Positions 7,115-13,395 of a stretch of DNA of 13,395 nucleotides are shown piece after piece. The translations under genes and the position numbers were made by a program. The notes under the pieces were generated by a model. That model made no database searches, was not told the origin of the DNA, and worked only from the letters and a program-made list of their open reading frames with translations. Position 1 is the stretch's first letter, and every line of letters begins with the position of its first letter. Origin of the DNA: Desulfuromonadales bacterium (lineage in GTDB: Bacteria; Desulfobacterota; Desulfuromonadia; Geobacterales; Pseudopelobacteraceae); NCBI GenBank assembly GCA_015688915.1, contig JAATGX010000283.1, forward strand, positions 1-13,395, read 5' to 3'.

Positions 7115-7723
7115 TTACGCTTTAATGCTTCTGCTGCGCCGGTGCCACCATGTGTAGGCGGTCACCAGGGCGATGCTGAACAGGACGACCCAGGCCAGCG
7201 CCCTGTGGGAATACTGCATGATCAATTGCTGGTTTTCGCCGATGACGTAGCCGATGCCGGCCAGTATGCTGCACCAGATGCCGGCTCCGGCCAGGGTATA
7301 GAGTGAGAATTTGAGGTGCCCCATGCCGGACAGTCCGGCCGGGATGGAGATCAGGTGACGCACCACCGGCAGCAATCGGCCGATGAAGGTGGATATCTCG
7401 CCGTGTTTCAGGAAAAAACGTTCCACCCGCTCGAACTTGTCCGGCGGGATCAGCACGTACCTGCCGTATCTGAGGATCAGCGGCCGCCCCAGGTAGCGTG
7501 AGACGAAGTAGTTGACATACGCCCCGACCAGGCTTCCCAAGGTGCCGCACAGGACGACGGCGGGCAGGTTCATCCGGCCCTGAAAGGCCAGGTAGCCGGC
7601 CGGCGGCATGACCAGTTCGCTTGGCACCGGGATGACCGAACTCTCCATGGCCATCAGCAGGAAGATGCCGGGATAGCCCATGGCGCCGATAGTCTCCAAC
7701 AGCCATTGAACAAGCATATGCAT
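7115..7723 (-). CDS. DedA-family (VTT domain) inner membrane protein
   Basis: The 202-residue polytopic protein has the DedA/VTT signatures: an N-terminal re-entrant segment with MESSVIPVPSELVMPPAGYLA, a central glycine-rich GTLGSLVGAYVNYFVSRYLGR, and the conserved FIGRLLPVVRHLISIPAGLSGM with its arginines. Two further hydrophobic segments and a basic C-terminus (WWHRRSRSIKA) follow. DedA proteins help maintain membrane potential, and some recycle undecaprenyl phosphate or flip phospholipids; the specific role here is unknown. The ATG at 7721-7723 has GGAG seven bases upstream. The gene starts back-to-back with the homocysteine methyltransferase gene. Confidence 0.93.
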   Translation of the reverse strand: MHMLVQWLLETIGAMGYPGIFLLMAMESSVIPVPSELVMPPAGYLAFQGRMNLPAVVLCGTLGSLVGAYVNYFVSRYLGRPLILRYGRYVLIPPDKFERVERFFLKHGEISTFIGRLLPVVRHLISIPAGLSGMGHLKFSLYTLAGAGIWCSILAGIGYVIGENQQLIMQYSHRALAWVVLFSIALVTAYTWWHRRSRSIKA

Positions 7724-7741
7724 TAAGTTGCTCCAATTATG

Positions 7742-7769
7742 TTGAGTGACACGAGTAGATTCTTATACT
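7742..7769 (+). promoter_or_regulatory. Sigma70-like promoter for the methyltransferase operon
   Basis: TTGAGT (7742-7747) and TATACT (7764-7769) are 16 bases apart. It lies between the divergent dedA and homocysteine methyltransferase genes and argues for the ATG at 7817 rather than the upstream in-frame ATG at 7739. The leader of about 40 bases is too short for a SAM-type riboswitch. Confidence 0.55.
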
Positions 7770-7816
7770 CCATCTTGCGGATTCGGGCAACAACGGATAA
7801 CGGAACAAGTGCCTTT

Positions 7817-9649
7817 ATGAACATCCTCGAAAGACTGAAAAACGGGGTCCTCACCGGCGACGGTGCGGTGGGGACCATGCTCTACGCCAAGGGGGTCAGC
7901 CTCGACAGTAATTTCGAACACCTCAACCTGGTCCGCCCCGGCCTGGTGCTGGAACTGGCCCGGGAATACGTTGCCGCAGGTGCGCAGGTAATCGAGACCA
8001 ACACCTTTGGCGCCAACTTCACCAGGCTTGCGGCCATCGGGCTCGGGCACAAGGTGGCAGGGATCAACCATGCCGGCGCCCGCATCGCCCGCGAGGCCGC
8101 TCTCGAACGACCGGGTATCCTGGTGGCCGGATCGGTGGGGCCATTGGCGCGGGTCAAGGGCGATGAGGCCGAACTCTCCGCGAGTGAGATGGAGGATATG
8201 TTCCTGGTCCAGTGCCAGGCCCTGGCCGAAGGTTCTGTCGACCTGCTGATGCTGGAAACCTTCGCCTCCCTGGGCCAACTCGTGGCCGCTGTCCGTGCCG
8301 CCCGTTCGACCGGGCTGCCGGTCTGTGCGTCCATGGCCTTCCTGGAGGGTGGGCGCAGCGGAGATGGCACCACCGTGGACGCCTTCTGCGCAGCCATGGA
8401 GGAGGCTGGCACCGACATCATCGGGGCCAACTGCGGCGCCGGCCCGCTGGAACTGGTCAAGGTGGTCCGCAGGCTGGCCTCCCTGACCGCAAAACCGATT
8501 GCCGCCTACGCCAACAGCGGCTTTCCCGAGTACCGGGACGGCCGCTATATCTACCGTGCCACCCCCGATTACTGTGCCGCAATGGCGCTGGAAATGGCCG
8601 AGGCCGGTGCCGGGCTGATCGGCGGCTGTTGTGGCACCACCCCGGAGCATATCGGCGCCATCTCCCGAGCCCTGGTCGGCCGCAAACCGGCCCCGCGGGT
8701 CAAAGCCTCTTCCGCCGGAATTGTCGGGCCGGCGGAGAGCGGGCGACCCGGAACCGCATCGTTCCTGGACGCCTGGGGCCTGCGCAAGGTCATCACCGTG
8801 GAACTGGACCCGCCCAAAGGGATGGAATGCGGCCGCATCATCGCGGGAAGCCGCCGTTTGAAGGCGGCTGGGGCCGATGCCATCAACCTGGCCGAAAACC
8901 CCCTGGCGCGGCCTCGCATGGGAAACATCGCCCTGGGGAGCATCACCCAGCGCGAAGCGGGGATCGAGGTGATCTGTCATGTCACCGGCCGTGACCGCAA
9001 CCTGATCGGTATGCAGTCCGACCTGATGGGTGCCAGCCTGCTGGGGATCAGCTCGATCCTGGCCGTGACCGGCGACCCGGCCACCATGGGAGACCACGCC
9101 GGCGCCAAATCCGTATTCGACCTGCACTCCTTCACCCTGATCAGGCTTTTGGCCGACCTGAACCGTGGGGTCAACGCCATCGCCAACCCCATCGGCATTG
9201 GCACCGGTTTCACCATCGGCGCGGCCTTCAACCCCAACACCGGCAACATGGCCGTACAGGCCGACCGGCTGCGGAAAAAGGTAGCCAACGGCGCCGTGTT
9301 CGCCCAGACCCAACCGATCTACGACCCGGCCCTGTTCTTCCAGGCGCTGGAACTGACCCGCGGCTGCGGCATCCCGCTTATGCCGGGTATCATGCCGTTG
9401 GTCAGCGAGCGCAACGCCGAGTACCTGCATAACGAGGTGCCGGGCATCAACGTGCCGGATGCCGTCCGTGCACGCATGAAAGGGCTGGGGAAGGAGGCCG
9501 GGGTGAGGGAAGGGCTGGCCATTGCCAGAGAGTTCATCGACGCCACCTTTGATGCAGCCGGGGGGTATTACCTGATCCCCCCTTTCGGGAAATACGAGCT
9601 GGCCGTGGAGTTGATCCACCATATACATGAAAAGGAGCGGAGCGTATGA
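7817..9649 (+). CDS. Bifunctional homocysteine S-methyltransferase / methylenetetrahydrofolate reductase
   Basis: This 610-residue protein fuses two steps of one-carbon and methionine metabolism. Residues 1-290 are the Zn-dependent homocysteine methyltransferase domain, beginning MNILERLKNGVLTGDGAVGT; the zinc ligands are C206 (GANCGAG) and C271-C272 (GGCCGT). Residues ~320-610 are a MetF-like FAD domain with ITVELDPPKG, ILAVTGDP and the TQPIYDP segment that forms part of the barrel. The architecture is that of the YitJ-type fused proteins. The start at 7817 follows the promoter at 7742-7769 and matches the domain start; an in-frame ATG at 7739 is upstream of that promoter. The stop overlaps the following lipoprotein gene by four bases (ATGA). 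Confidence 0.94.
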   Translation: MNILERLKNGVLTGDGAVGTMLYAKGVSLDSNFEHLNLVRPGLVLELAREYVAAGAQVIETNTFGANFTRLAAIGLGHKVAGINHAGARIAREAALERPGILVAGSVGPLARVKGDEAELSASEMEDMFLVQCQALAEGSVDLLMLETFASLGQLVAAVRAARSTGLPVCASMAFLEGGRSGDGTTVDAFCAAMEEAGTDIIGANCGAGPLELVKVVRRLASLTAKPIAAYANSGFPEYRDGRYIYRATPDYCAAMALEMAEAGAGLIGGCCGTTPEHIGAISRALVGRKPAPRVKASSAGIVGPAESGRPGTASFLDAWGLRKVITVELDPPKGMECGRIIAGSRRLKAAGADAINLAENPLARPRMGNIALGSITQREAGIEVICHVTGRDRNLIGMQSDLMGASLLGISSILAVTGDPATMGDHAGAKSVFDLHSFTLIRLLADLNRGVNAIANPIGIGTGFTIGAAFNPNTGNMAVQADRLRKKVANGAVFAQTQPIYDPALFFQALELTRGCGIPLMPGIMPLVSERNAEYLHNEVPGINVPDAVRARMKGLGKEAGVREGLAIAREFIDATFDAAGGYYLIPPFGKYELAVELIHHIHEKERSV

Positions 9650-10089
9650 ACCTGAAAGCGGCCGCAGGAATAATTTCCGGGGCGAAATTCGGAGTGGTCT
9701 TGTTATGCGCACTATTCATGACCGCCTGTGCGACCCAAAGCAACATGCGCGAGGAGTTCGAGCAGAGCATGAAAGGGTACAACCGCATGCTGCGCTGGCA
9801 CGAGGTGGAAAGCGCCGGCATGGTGTACCTGGAGCCGGATCTGCGCGATGCCTTCATGAAGGCTGCCGCCGCAATCAAGAAACGGGGGGTCACCATCACC
9901 GATTACCGCATCCTGACCTCGGAATGTCTTCCCGAGAAGAGGAGCGCCGAGGTGGTTGCCGAGTTCGACTACTACATACTCCCCTCGGCCCGGGTCAAGA
10001 CCATTGCCTACCGGCAATTGTGGACCTACCGGGAAGTCGACGAAAAAAAGAGCTGGCGGCTGAAGAGCGGGTTGCCGGTTTTTGAATAA
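9646..10089 (+). CDS. Small predicted lipoprotein of unknown function
   Basis: The 147-residue protein has a lipoprotein signal peptide: a short basic start, a hydrophobic run GVVLLCALFMTA (residues 16-27) and a lipobox cysteine at residue 28. The mature part (CATQSNMREEFEQSMKGYNR...) is polar, with a YLEPDLRDAF segment and a strand-rich second half ending WRLKSGLPVFE, and resembles small NTF2-like or secreted domains only loosely. I do not recognise a named family. The start codon overlaps the upstream gene's stop (ATGA), with AAAAGGAGCGGAGCGT before it as ribosome binding site, so it is translationally coupled to the methyltransferase gene. Confidence 0.85.
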   Translation: MNLKAAAGIISGAKFGVVLLCALFMTACATQSNMREEFEQSMKGYNRMLRWHEVESAGMVYLEPDLRDAFMKAAAAIKKRGVTITDYRILTSECLPEKRSAEVVAEFDYYILPSARVKTIAYRQLWTYREVDEKKSWRLKSGLPVFE

Positions 10090-10114
10090 GGGAATTCATG
10101 CAAGCTTTGCCATA

Positions 10115-10233
10115 GCGTCACGGAGACGTAGAGGTTTCACAGGGGGGCGCTGGAGAAGATCGCCCAGAAATCGAACTTGTTGAGAATCATATCCACGCAC
10201 GGTTTTCTCCGAGCCTCTGTGTCTCTGTGGCGG
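10115..10233. repeat. Imperfect inverted repeat, REP- or MITE-like
   Basis: A 20-base arm at 10115-10134 is the imperfect reverse complement (15 of 20) of 10214-10233, which contains cctctgtgtctctgtgg. The arms enclose about 80 bases without a reading frame, filling most of the gap between the lipoprotein gene and xerC. Similar gtctctgtgg-type arms are, from memory, a frequent intergenic motif in Geobacter-like genomes; a genome-wide count would confirm it. It might act as a mRNA stem-loop separating the two transcription units. Confidence 0.55.
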
Positions 10234-10251
10234 ATTTGAAATGGGGATACC

Positions 10252-11157
10252 ATGGAACGCCTGGCCGAACAGATCGCAGCCTTCTGCACCTACCTGGAAA
10301 CGGAGCGCAACGTCTCGCCCCATACCCTGGTGGCCTATGATCGCGACCTGAGGCAACTGGCCGCCTTTGTCCGCCGCGAAAAGGGGGAAAACGCCGCCGC
10401 ACATGAGGTGGATCACCTGCTGCTCAGGCGCTACCTGGCCCTGCTGGGCAAGGATAACAAAAAAAGCTCCATCGGCAGGAAGCTGGCGGCAATCCGCACT
10501 TTTTTCAGATTTCTGCTGCGTCGCGGTGTCATTGCAAAAAATCCGGCGGAGCTGATCGCCACCCCCAAACGTGAGCAGCGCCTGCCGTTTCACCTGGATA
10601 TCGATCAGGTCACTACCCTGGTGGAGGCGCCGGCGGACGGCGATAAATACGTCCTGCGCGACCGGGCCATCCTGGAGATGCTCTATTCTTGCGGGGTGCG
10701 CGTGTCCGAACTGACCGGCCTCAATATCGGAGACCTGGACCTTTCGGGTGGCATGGTCAGGGTGATGGGCAAGGGGGGCAAGGAGCGTATCGTGCCCGTC
10801 GGCAGCCGCGCCATCGAGGCGGTCCACGCCTACCTTGCCCAACGCGGGGAACTGGCCGGCGGCGGACCGCTCTTCCTCAATACCAGGGGTGACCGCATCA
10901 ACCGCCGTAGCGTGACGCGCATCGTCGACAGCCACGTGCTGCGCATCGCCGCCTTCAAACGCATTTCACCCCATGTCCTGCGCCACACCTTCGCTACCCA
11001 CCTGCTGGAAGGGGGCGCCGACCTGCGCGCCATCCAGGAGTTGCTGGGCCACGCATCACTCTCCACCACCCAGAAATACACCCACGTGGGCATCGACCGC
11101 CTGATGGAGGTCTACGACAAAGCCCATCCCAAGGCGCACACGCGGAATCCGGCCTAA
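10252..11157 (+). CDS. xerC: Tyrosine recombinase XerC/XerD
   Basis: The 301-residue protein has the two-domain Xer layout: a SAM-like core-binding N-terminal domain (residues 1-90) and a catalytic domain. All catalytic residues are visible: R150 in CGVRVSEL, K174 in GKGGKER, H241 and R244 in HVLRHTFATHLL, H267 in LLGHASLSTTQ, and the nucleophile Y276 in KYTHV. Length and sequence fit chromosomal XerC/XerD, which resolve chromosome dimers at dif, rather than a phage integrase. GGGG before the ATG is a fair ribosome binding site. The regulator gene starts only 15 bases after its stop, so the two are probably co-transcribed. XerC versus XerD cannot be decided from the window alone. Confidence 0.93.
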   Translation: MERLAEQIAAFCTYLETERNVSPHTLVAYDRDLRQLAAFVRREKGENAAAHEVDHLLLRRYLALLGKDNKKSSIGRKLAAIRTFFRFLLRRGVIAKNPAELIATPKREQRLPFHLDIDQVTTLVEAPADGDKYVLRDRAILEMLYSCGVRVSELTGLNIGDLDLSGGMVRVMGKGGKERIVPVGSRAIEAVHAYLAQRGELAGGGPLFLNTRGDRINRRSVTRIVDSHVLRIAAFKRISPHVLRHTFATHLLEGGADLRAIQELLGHASLSTTQKYTHVGIDRLMEVYDKAHPKAHTRNPA

Positions 11158-11172
11158 CAGGGAGAAGAAGCC

Positions 11173-11874
11173 ATGAGTCGTACCCTCATCAACATGATCG
11201 AGCAGATGGAGCCGGGGGTCGTGATCCTCAACAGCGACCTGACCGTTGCCTCGGTCAGCGGCATGATCTTCCTGATCTTCGGCAACGTCCCGCGTGAGCA
11301 GGTCTTTGCGGGGGGACTGCTCGATCTGCACCGCGAAGAGGTGCGTGGCAAGGTGGCGGAGACGCTGAGGTTGGCCCGCCAGGCCCGGCGGCATATCCCG
11401 TTGTCCCTCAAGTTCATCACCAGCGAGGGGCGGGACCGCTACCTGCTGGTCAAGCTGGTCTCCCTGGCGGAGCGGGAACCTTCCGACGACAAGATCTGCG
11501 CCCTGTTCTACGATATCACCCCCTTTATCTCGGCCGAACGGAAGCTGACCAGGGTTCCGGTCACGTCCCGCGGCGAGATCCATCTGCTCAAACCGGAGGA
11601 GATCGTTTTTCTCAAGGCGGACAACATCTACGCCACGGCCTGCACCGAATCGGGCGAGTTTCACTGCGACATGTCCCTGGGCGCCATCGAGAAGCGCCTC
11701 TCCAGTGAGATGTTCTTCCGCATCCACCGCAGCTTCCTGGTCAATATCGCCAAGGTGCGCAAAGTGCACCGGGACCGCCATGAATGCACGGTCGAGGCGG
11801 CCGATGGAGAGATTCGCCTGCCGGTTAGCCGGGACAAGCTGCAGGAGTTCCTGGTGGAGCTCGGGCTGAAGTAG
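11173..11874 (+). CDS. PAS-LytTR transcriptional regulator, RcoM-like candidate CO sensor
   Basis: The 233-residue protein has an N-terminal PAS domain (about 1-120) beginning MSRTLINMIEQMEPGVVILN, and a C-terminal LytTR DNA-binding domain (about 127-233) with the typical FFRIHRSFLVNI at 181-192. This is the domain order of RcoM, a one-component heme CO sensor that activates CO oxidation genes. The segment LLDLHREEVRGKV places H53 where RcoM-1 has its heme ligand H74 (VVQLHPEKSRDKL, from memory). The second RcoM heme ligand, Met104, has no clear methionine counterpart; the aligned positions are L79/K80. GGAGAAG precedes the ATG. The gene sits between xerC and cooS, all on the plus strand. PAS-LytTR architecture is firm; CO or heme sensing is inference. 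Confidence 0.85.
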   Translation: MSRTLINMIEQMEPGVVILNSDLTVASVSGMIFLIFGNVPREQVFAGGLLDLHREEVRGKVAETLRLARQARRHIPLSLKFITSEGRDRYLLVKLVSLAEREPSDDKICALFYDITPFISAERKLTRVPVTSRGEIHLLKPEEIVFLKADNIYATACTESGEFHCDMSLGAIEKRLSSEMFFRIHRSFLVNIAKVRKVHRDRHECTVEAADGEIRLPVSRDKLQEFLVELGLK

Positions 11875-11880
11875 ATTCCC

Positions 11881-11910
11881 GCCGTTCACCTCGCATTTCC
11901 CACCCTTCAC
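11881..11910 (+). promoter_or_regulatory. Candidate LytTR-type operator, two direct repeats 21 bp apart
   Basis: GCCGTTCAC (11881-11889) and ACCCTTCAC (11902-11910) are 9-mers separated by exactly 12 bases, the spacing known for LytTR-family sites such as those of AgrA. A further TTCCC before each copy (11876-11880 and 11897-11901) is repeated with the same 21-base period; over 15 bases the copies agree at 12 positions. An inverted GTGAAC lies at 11974-11979. The repeats are in the 185-base gap between the PAS-LytTR gene and cooS. Two weak -10 candidates for cooS are TATACA (11964-11969) and GATAAT (in ggggataatcgg near 12027-12032); neither has a good -35, as expected of an activator-dependent promoter. 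Confidence 0.5.
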
Positions 11911-12059
11911 AAGCCCGAACCACCTCCGGCAATATCCCGCTGTTTCATCTCCCTCCGGTGCCGTATACAACATGTGAACGATTAATCCTAAACGATGCCC
12001 TTCGTGGATAAATTGCTTTTTTTGGGGATAATCGGAACATCTTTTTCGAGGAGGAACGT

Positions 12060-13073
12060 ATGGACACGGCACACAATGGACAGGACAAGCGAAGTGCCGA
12101 CCCGGCGGCCGTGGAGATGCTGCGGATCGCCGATCGGGAGGGGTATGCCACCATCTGGGAACGCTTTGAGAAGCAGCAGCCCCAGTGCAGCTACGGACAG
12201 TTGGGGACCTGCTGCCGGATCTGCTCCATGGGGCCGTGCCGCATCGATCCCTTCGGCGAGGGCCCGACCCGCGGCGTGTGCGGCGCCACGGCCGACACCA
12301 TCGTGGCCCGCAACCTGGCCCGCATGGCGGCCGTGGGCTCCTCCTCCCACTCGGACCACGGCCGCAAGGTAGCCCTGTTGCTCAAGGCCGTGGCCGACGG
12401 AACCAATACGGATTACCACATCAGTGACCCGGAAAAGCTCCTGGCCGTGGCGGCCCGGCTCGGCATCCCCACCACCGGGCGGTCGCTGTTGGAGGTGGCG
12501 GGTGACGTGGCGGCCGTGGCCATCGACTGTTTCGGCAACCAGGGTGAAGAGCCGATCGTGTTCATGGAAAAATACATGCCCAAGAAACGCTTCCAGCGGC
12601 TCAAGGATCTGGAAGAGACCCTCTACAAGACCACCGGCGCCAGGACCGGTTTCCTTCCCCGGGCCATCGACCGGGAGGCGGTGGATATCCTGCACCGCAC
12701 CCATTTCGGCTGCGACCACGATCCGCTCTCCCTGGTGGCCCAGTCGGTGCGCTGCTCCCTGTCCGACGGTTGGGGCGGCTCGCTGATCGCCACCGAGTTG
12801 CAGGACATCCTGCTGGGGACGCCCACCATCAAGGCGGTCAAGGCCAACCTGGGGGTGCTGGAGGCGGAGAGCGTCAACGTGGTGGTCCATGGCCACGAGC
12901 CGATCCTGTCGGCCAAGGTGGTGGAGATGGCCCTTTCGGAGGAATGCCGCCGGGCCGCGGAAGCGGTGGGAGCCAGGCGGGTCGTGCGGCTCGATACGGG
13001 TCACAACATGGCGCGCTCGGCCCCCGTCGAACTCGCGGCGCTGCTTGACGAAATCGCCGCTGACCCGCGCTGA
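12060..13073 (+). CDS. cooS: Anaerobic carbon monoxide dehydrogenase CooS, N-terminal part joined to a foreign C-terminus
   Basis: Residues 1-304 are the N-terminal half of the Ni,Fe-CODH catalytic subunit, which oxidises CO to CO2 in the cytoplasm. Cluster cysteines are present: C43 and C51 (shared D cluster), then C52, C55, C60 and C74 (B cluster) in CSYGQLGTCCRICSMGPCR...GVC. HGHEP (277-281) supplies the histidine ligand of the C cluster. A normal CooS has about 630 residues and would continue into GINLVGMCCTGNE-type sequence. Here it changes after AAEAVGA to RRVVRLDTGHNMARSAPVEL and stops at 337, losing all C-cluster cysteines. The start is secure (GAGGAGG six bases before ATG). As it stands the product cannot be a working CODH; the join is probably an assembly artefact. 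Confidence 0.9.
   Translation: MDTAHNGQDKRSADPAAVEMLRIADREGYATIWERFEKQQPQCSYGQLGTCCRICSMGPCRIDPFGEGPTRGVCGATADTIVARNLARMAAVGSSSHSDHGRKVALLLKAVADGTNTDYHISDPEKLLAVAARLGIPTTGRSLLEVAGDVAAVAIDCFGNQGEEPIVFMEKYMPKKRFQRLKDLEETLYKTTGARTGFLPRAIDREAVDILHRTHFGCDHDPLSLVAQSVRCSLSDGWGGSLIATELQDILLGTPTIKAVKANLGVLEAESVNVVVHGHEPILSAKVVEMALSEECRRAAEAVGARRVVRLDTGHNMARSAPVELAALLDEIAADPR
12972..13073 (+). other. Alpha/beta hydrolase-like C-terminal fragment fused in frame to cooS
   Basis: The last ~33 residues of the cooS frame (VVRLDTGHNMARSAPVELAA, then LLDEIAADPR) resemble the end of alpha/beta hydrolases, in which DTGH/D-x-x-H supplies the catalytic histidine and an AP..LA..L helix closes the fold. They bear no resemblance to CooS. 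The exact boundary is blurred over about 12950-12985, since an AEAVGARR-like segment is plausible in either protein. Confidence 0.65.
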
Positions 13074-13087
13074 GCACCTGCGCTCAG
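13070..13087. terminator. Small hairpin spanning two convergent stop codons
   Basis: CTGAGC (13070-13075) pairs with GCTCAG (13082-13087) around a 6-base loop. It includes the TGA at 13071-13073 on the plus strand and the TGA at 13084-13086 on the minus strand. It could be a weak bidirectional terminator between convergent genes, but lacks a T-run. Confidence 0.35.
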
Positions 13088-13395
13088 TTGTAGATCAACC
13101 GCCAGCCGGCGTCGTGTTCCTCGCGCTGAAGCAATTGCTCGTGCCGGGAGTCCCAGCGGCCGGCGCGCAGATCGTCGTCCAGCTGCGCCATCGCCGCATC
13201 GACGACGGCCGGGTCCAGCAGATGAAAGCTCGACATGCCCCTGCGGACTTCGGGGTCCAGGTAGGCCGCCGGGCGTCGCCAATACGCCTGCAGCAGTCCA
13301 TCGGTGAAGTCACGCGGAATCAGCAGGGGCTGGATGGTCGTATCCGGGCCGATCGCATCCGCAATCTGCGTGGGTGACGGGGTGGTGCGCCAGAC
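13084..13395 (-). CDS. SAM-dependent methyltransferase, C-terminal part (5' end outside window)
   Basis: An open minus-strand frame enters from the right edge with 103 codons before TGA. It reads DAIGPDTTIQPLLIPRDFTD, then GLLQAYWRRPAAYLDPEVRR, GMSSFHLLDP and a tail ending HDAGWRLIYN. The IPxDxxDGxxxAYWRRPxAYLDPxVR pattern is typical of the C-terminal cap of class I SAM-dependent methyltransferases of the UbiE-like/DUF-type group, common in high-GC actinobacterial and Xanthomonadaceae genomes (from recollection). The SAM-binding motifs would lie upstream, outside the window. Its stop is only 10 bases from the stop of the alpha/beta hydrolase-like tail, so the two probably were neighbours in the source genome. 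No start codon is needed here, since the frame is truncated by the window. Confidence 0.72.
   Translation of the reverse strand, partial: VWRTTPSPTQIADAIGPDTTIQPLLIPRDFTDGLLQAYWRRPAAYLDPEVRRGMSSFHLLDPAVVDAAMAQLDDDLRAGRWDSRHEQLLQREEHDAGWRLIYN

Noticed and set aside
7776..7816. SAM or SAH riboswitch ahead of the methyltransferase gene
   Set aside because: The leader after the predicted promoter is only about 40 bases and shows no such fold.
7763..9712. A 649-codon open frame on the minus strand opposite the methyltransferase/MTHFR gene
   Set aside because: Its protein is rich in H, G, Q and D with no domain pattern, as expected for the antisense of a high-GC gene; the plus-strand protein has all zinc ligands and MetF motifs.
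12011..12030. Sigma54 promoter at tggataaattgct before cooS
   Set aside because: GG and GC elements are three bases too close for a -24/-12 promoter.
11988..13004. Long minus-strand open frame opposite cooS
   Set aside because: Antisense shadow of a high-GC gene; no recognisable domain and no ribosome binding site, while cooS has clear cluster cysteines and a strong ribosome binding site.
13095..13377. Several other open frames at the right edge (both strands)
   Set aside because: Only the minus-strand frame ending at 13084 gives a recognisable protein end; the others are compositionally odd shadows.

Overview
The window looks like a chromosomal segment of a Geobacter-like member of the Desulfuromonadota (Geobacterales). 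The basis is the gene content (a PAS-LytTR regulator beside a Ni,Fe carbon monoxide dehydrogenase gene, a fused homocysteine methyltransferase/MTHF reductase, gmd-fcl, comM, pgeF, dedA, xerC) and the base composition. This assignment is a judgement from the sequence, not a database result.

Left part (1-2500, all minus strand) is an accessory island downstream of gmd. In transcription order it holds a nucleotidyltransferase/HEPN pair of the HI0073/HI0074 type (2129-2467 and 1695-2156), an MntA/HepT-like pair (1281-1661 and 965-1291), a 3'-terminal remnant of a second gmd (720-856), a hicB-hicA toxin-antitoxin pair (471-701 and 244-468), and a decayed second copy of the hepT 3' end (1-197). The hepT-like gene appears frameshifted near its end, and the same frame-disrupting sequence is present in the decayed copy.

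Middle part (2504-7723, minus strand) is core chromosome: gmd and fcl, which make GDP-L-fucose for surface polysaccharide, behind a good sigma70-like promoter; then comM (AAA+ helicase-like), pgeF (YfiH/LACC1 family) and a DedA-family membrane protein.

Right part (7817-13073, plus strand) starts from a divergent promoter at 7742-7769. It carries a two-domain homocysteine methyltransferase/methylenetetrahydrofolate reductase gene, an overlapping small lipoprotein gene, an intergenic inverted repeat, xerC, and a PAS-LytTR regulator that resembles the CO sensor RcoM. After a 185-bp intergenic region comes the 5' part of cooS. That intergenic region contains two 9-bp direct repeats exactly 21 bp apart, the geometry expected for a LytTR protein dimer. 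This suggests a one-component CO-sensing switch for CO dehydrogenase.

The last ~430 bases do not fit. CooS homology stops near residue 304, and the frame runs on into what looks like the C-terminus of an alpha/beta hydrolase. It is followed at once by the convergent 3' end of a SAM-dependent methyltransferase gene. All five C-cluster cysteines of CooS are lost. This is either a chimeric join at the contig end or a real recombination; a chimera is more likely.
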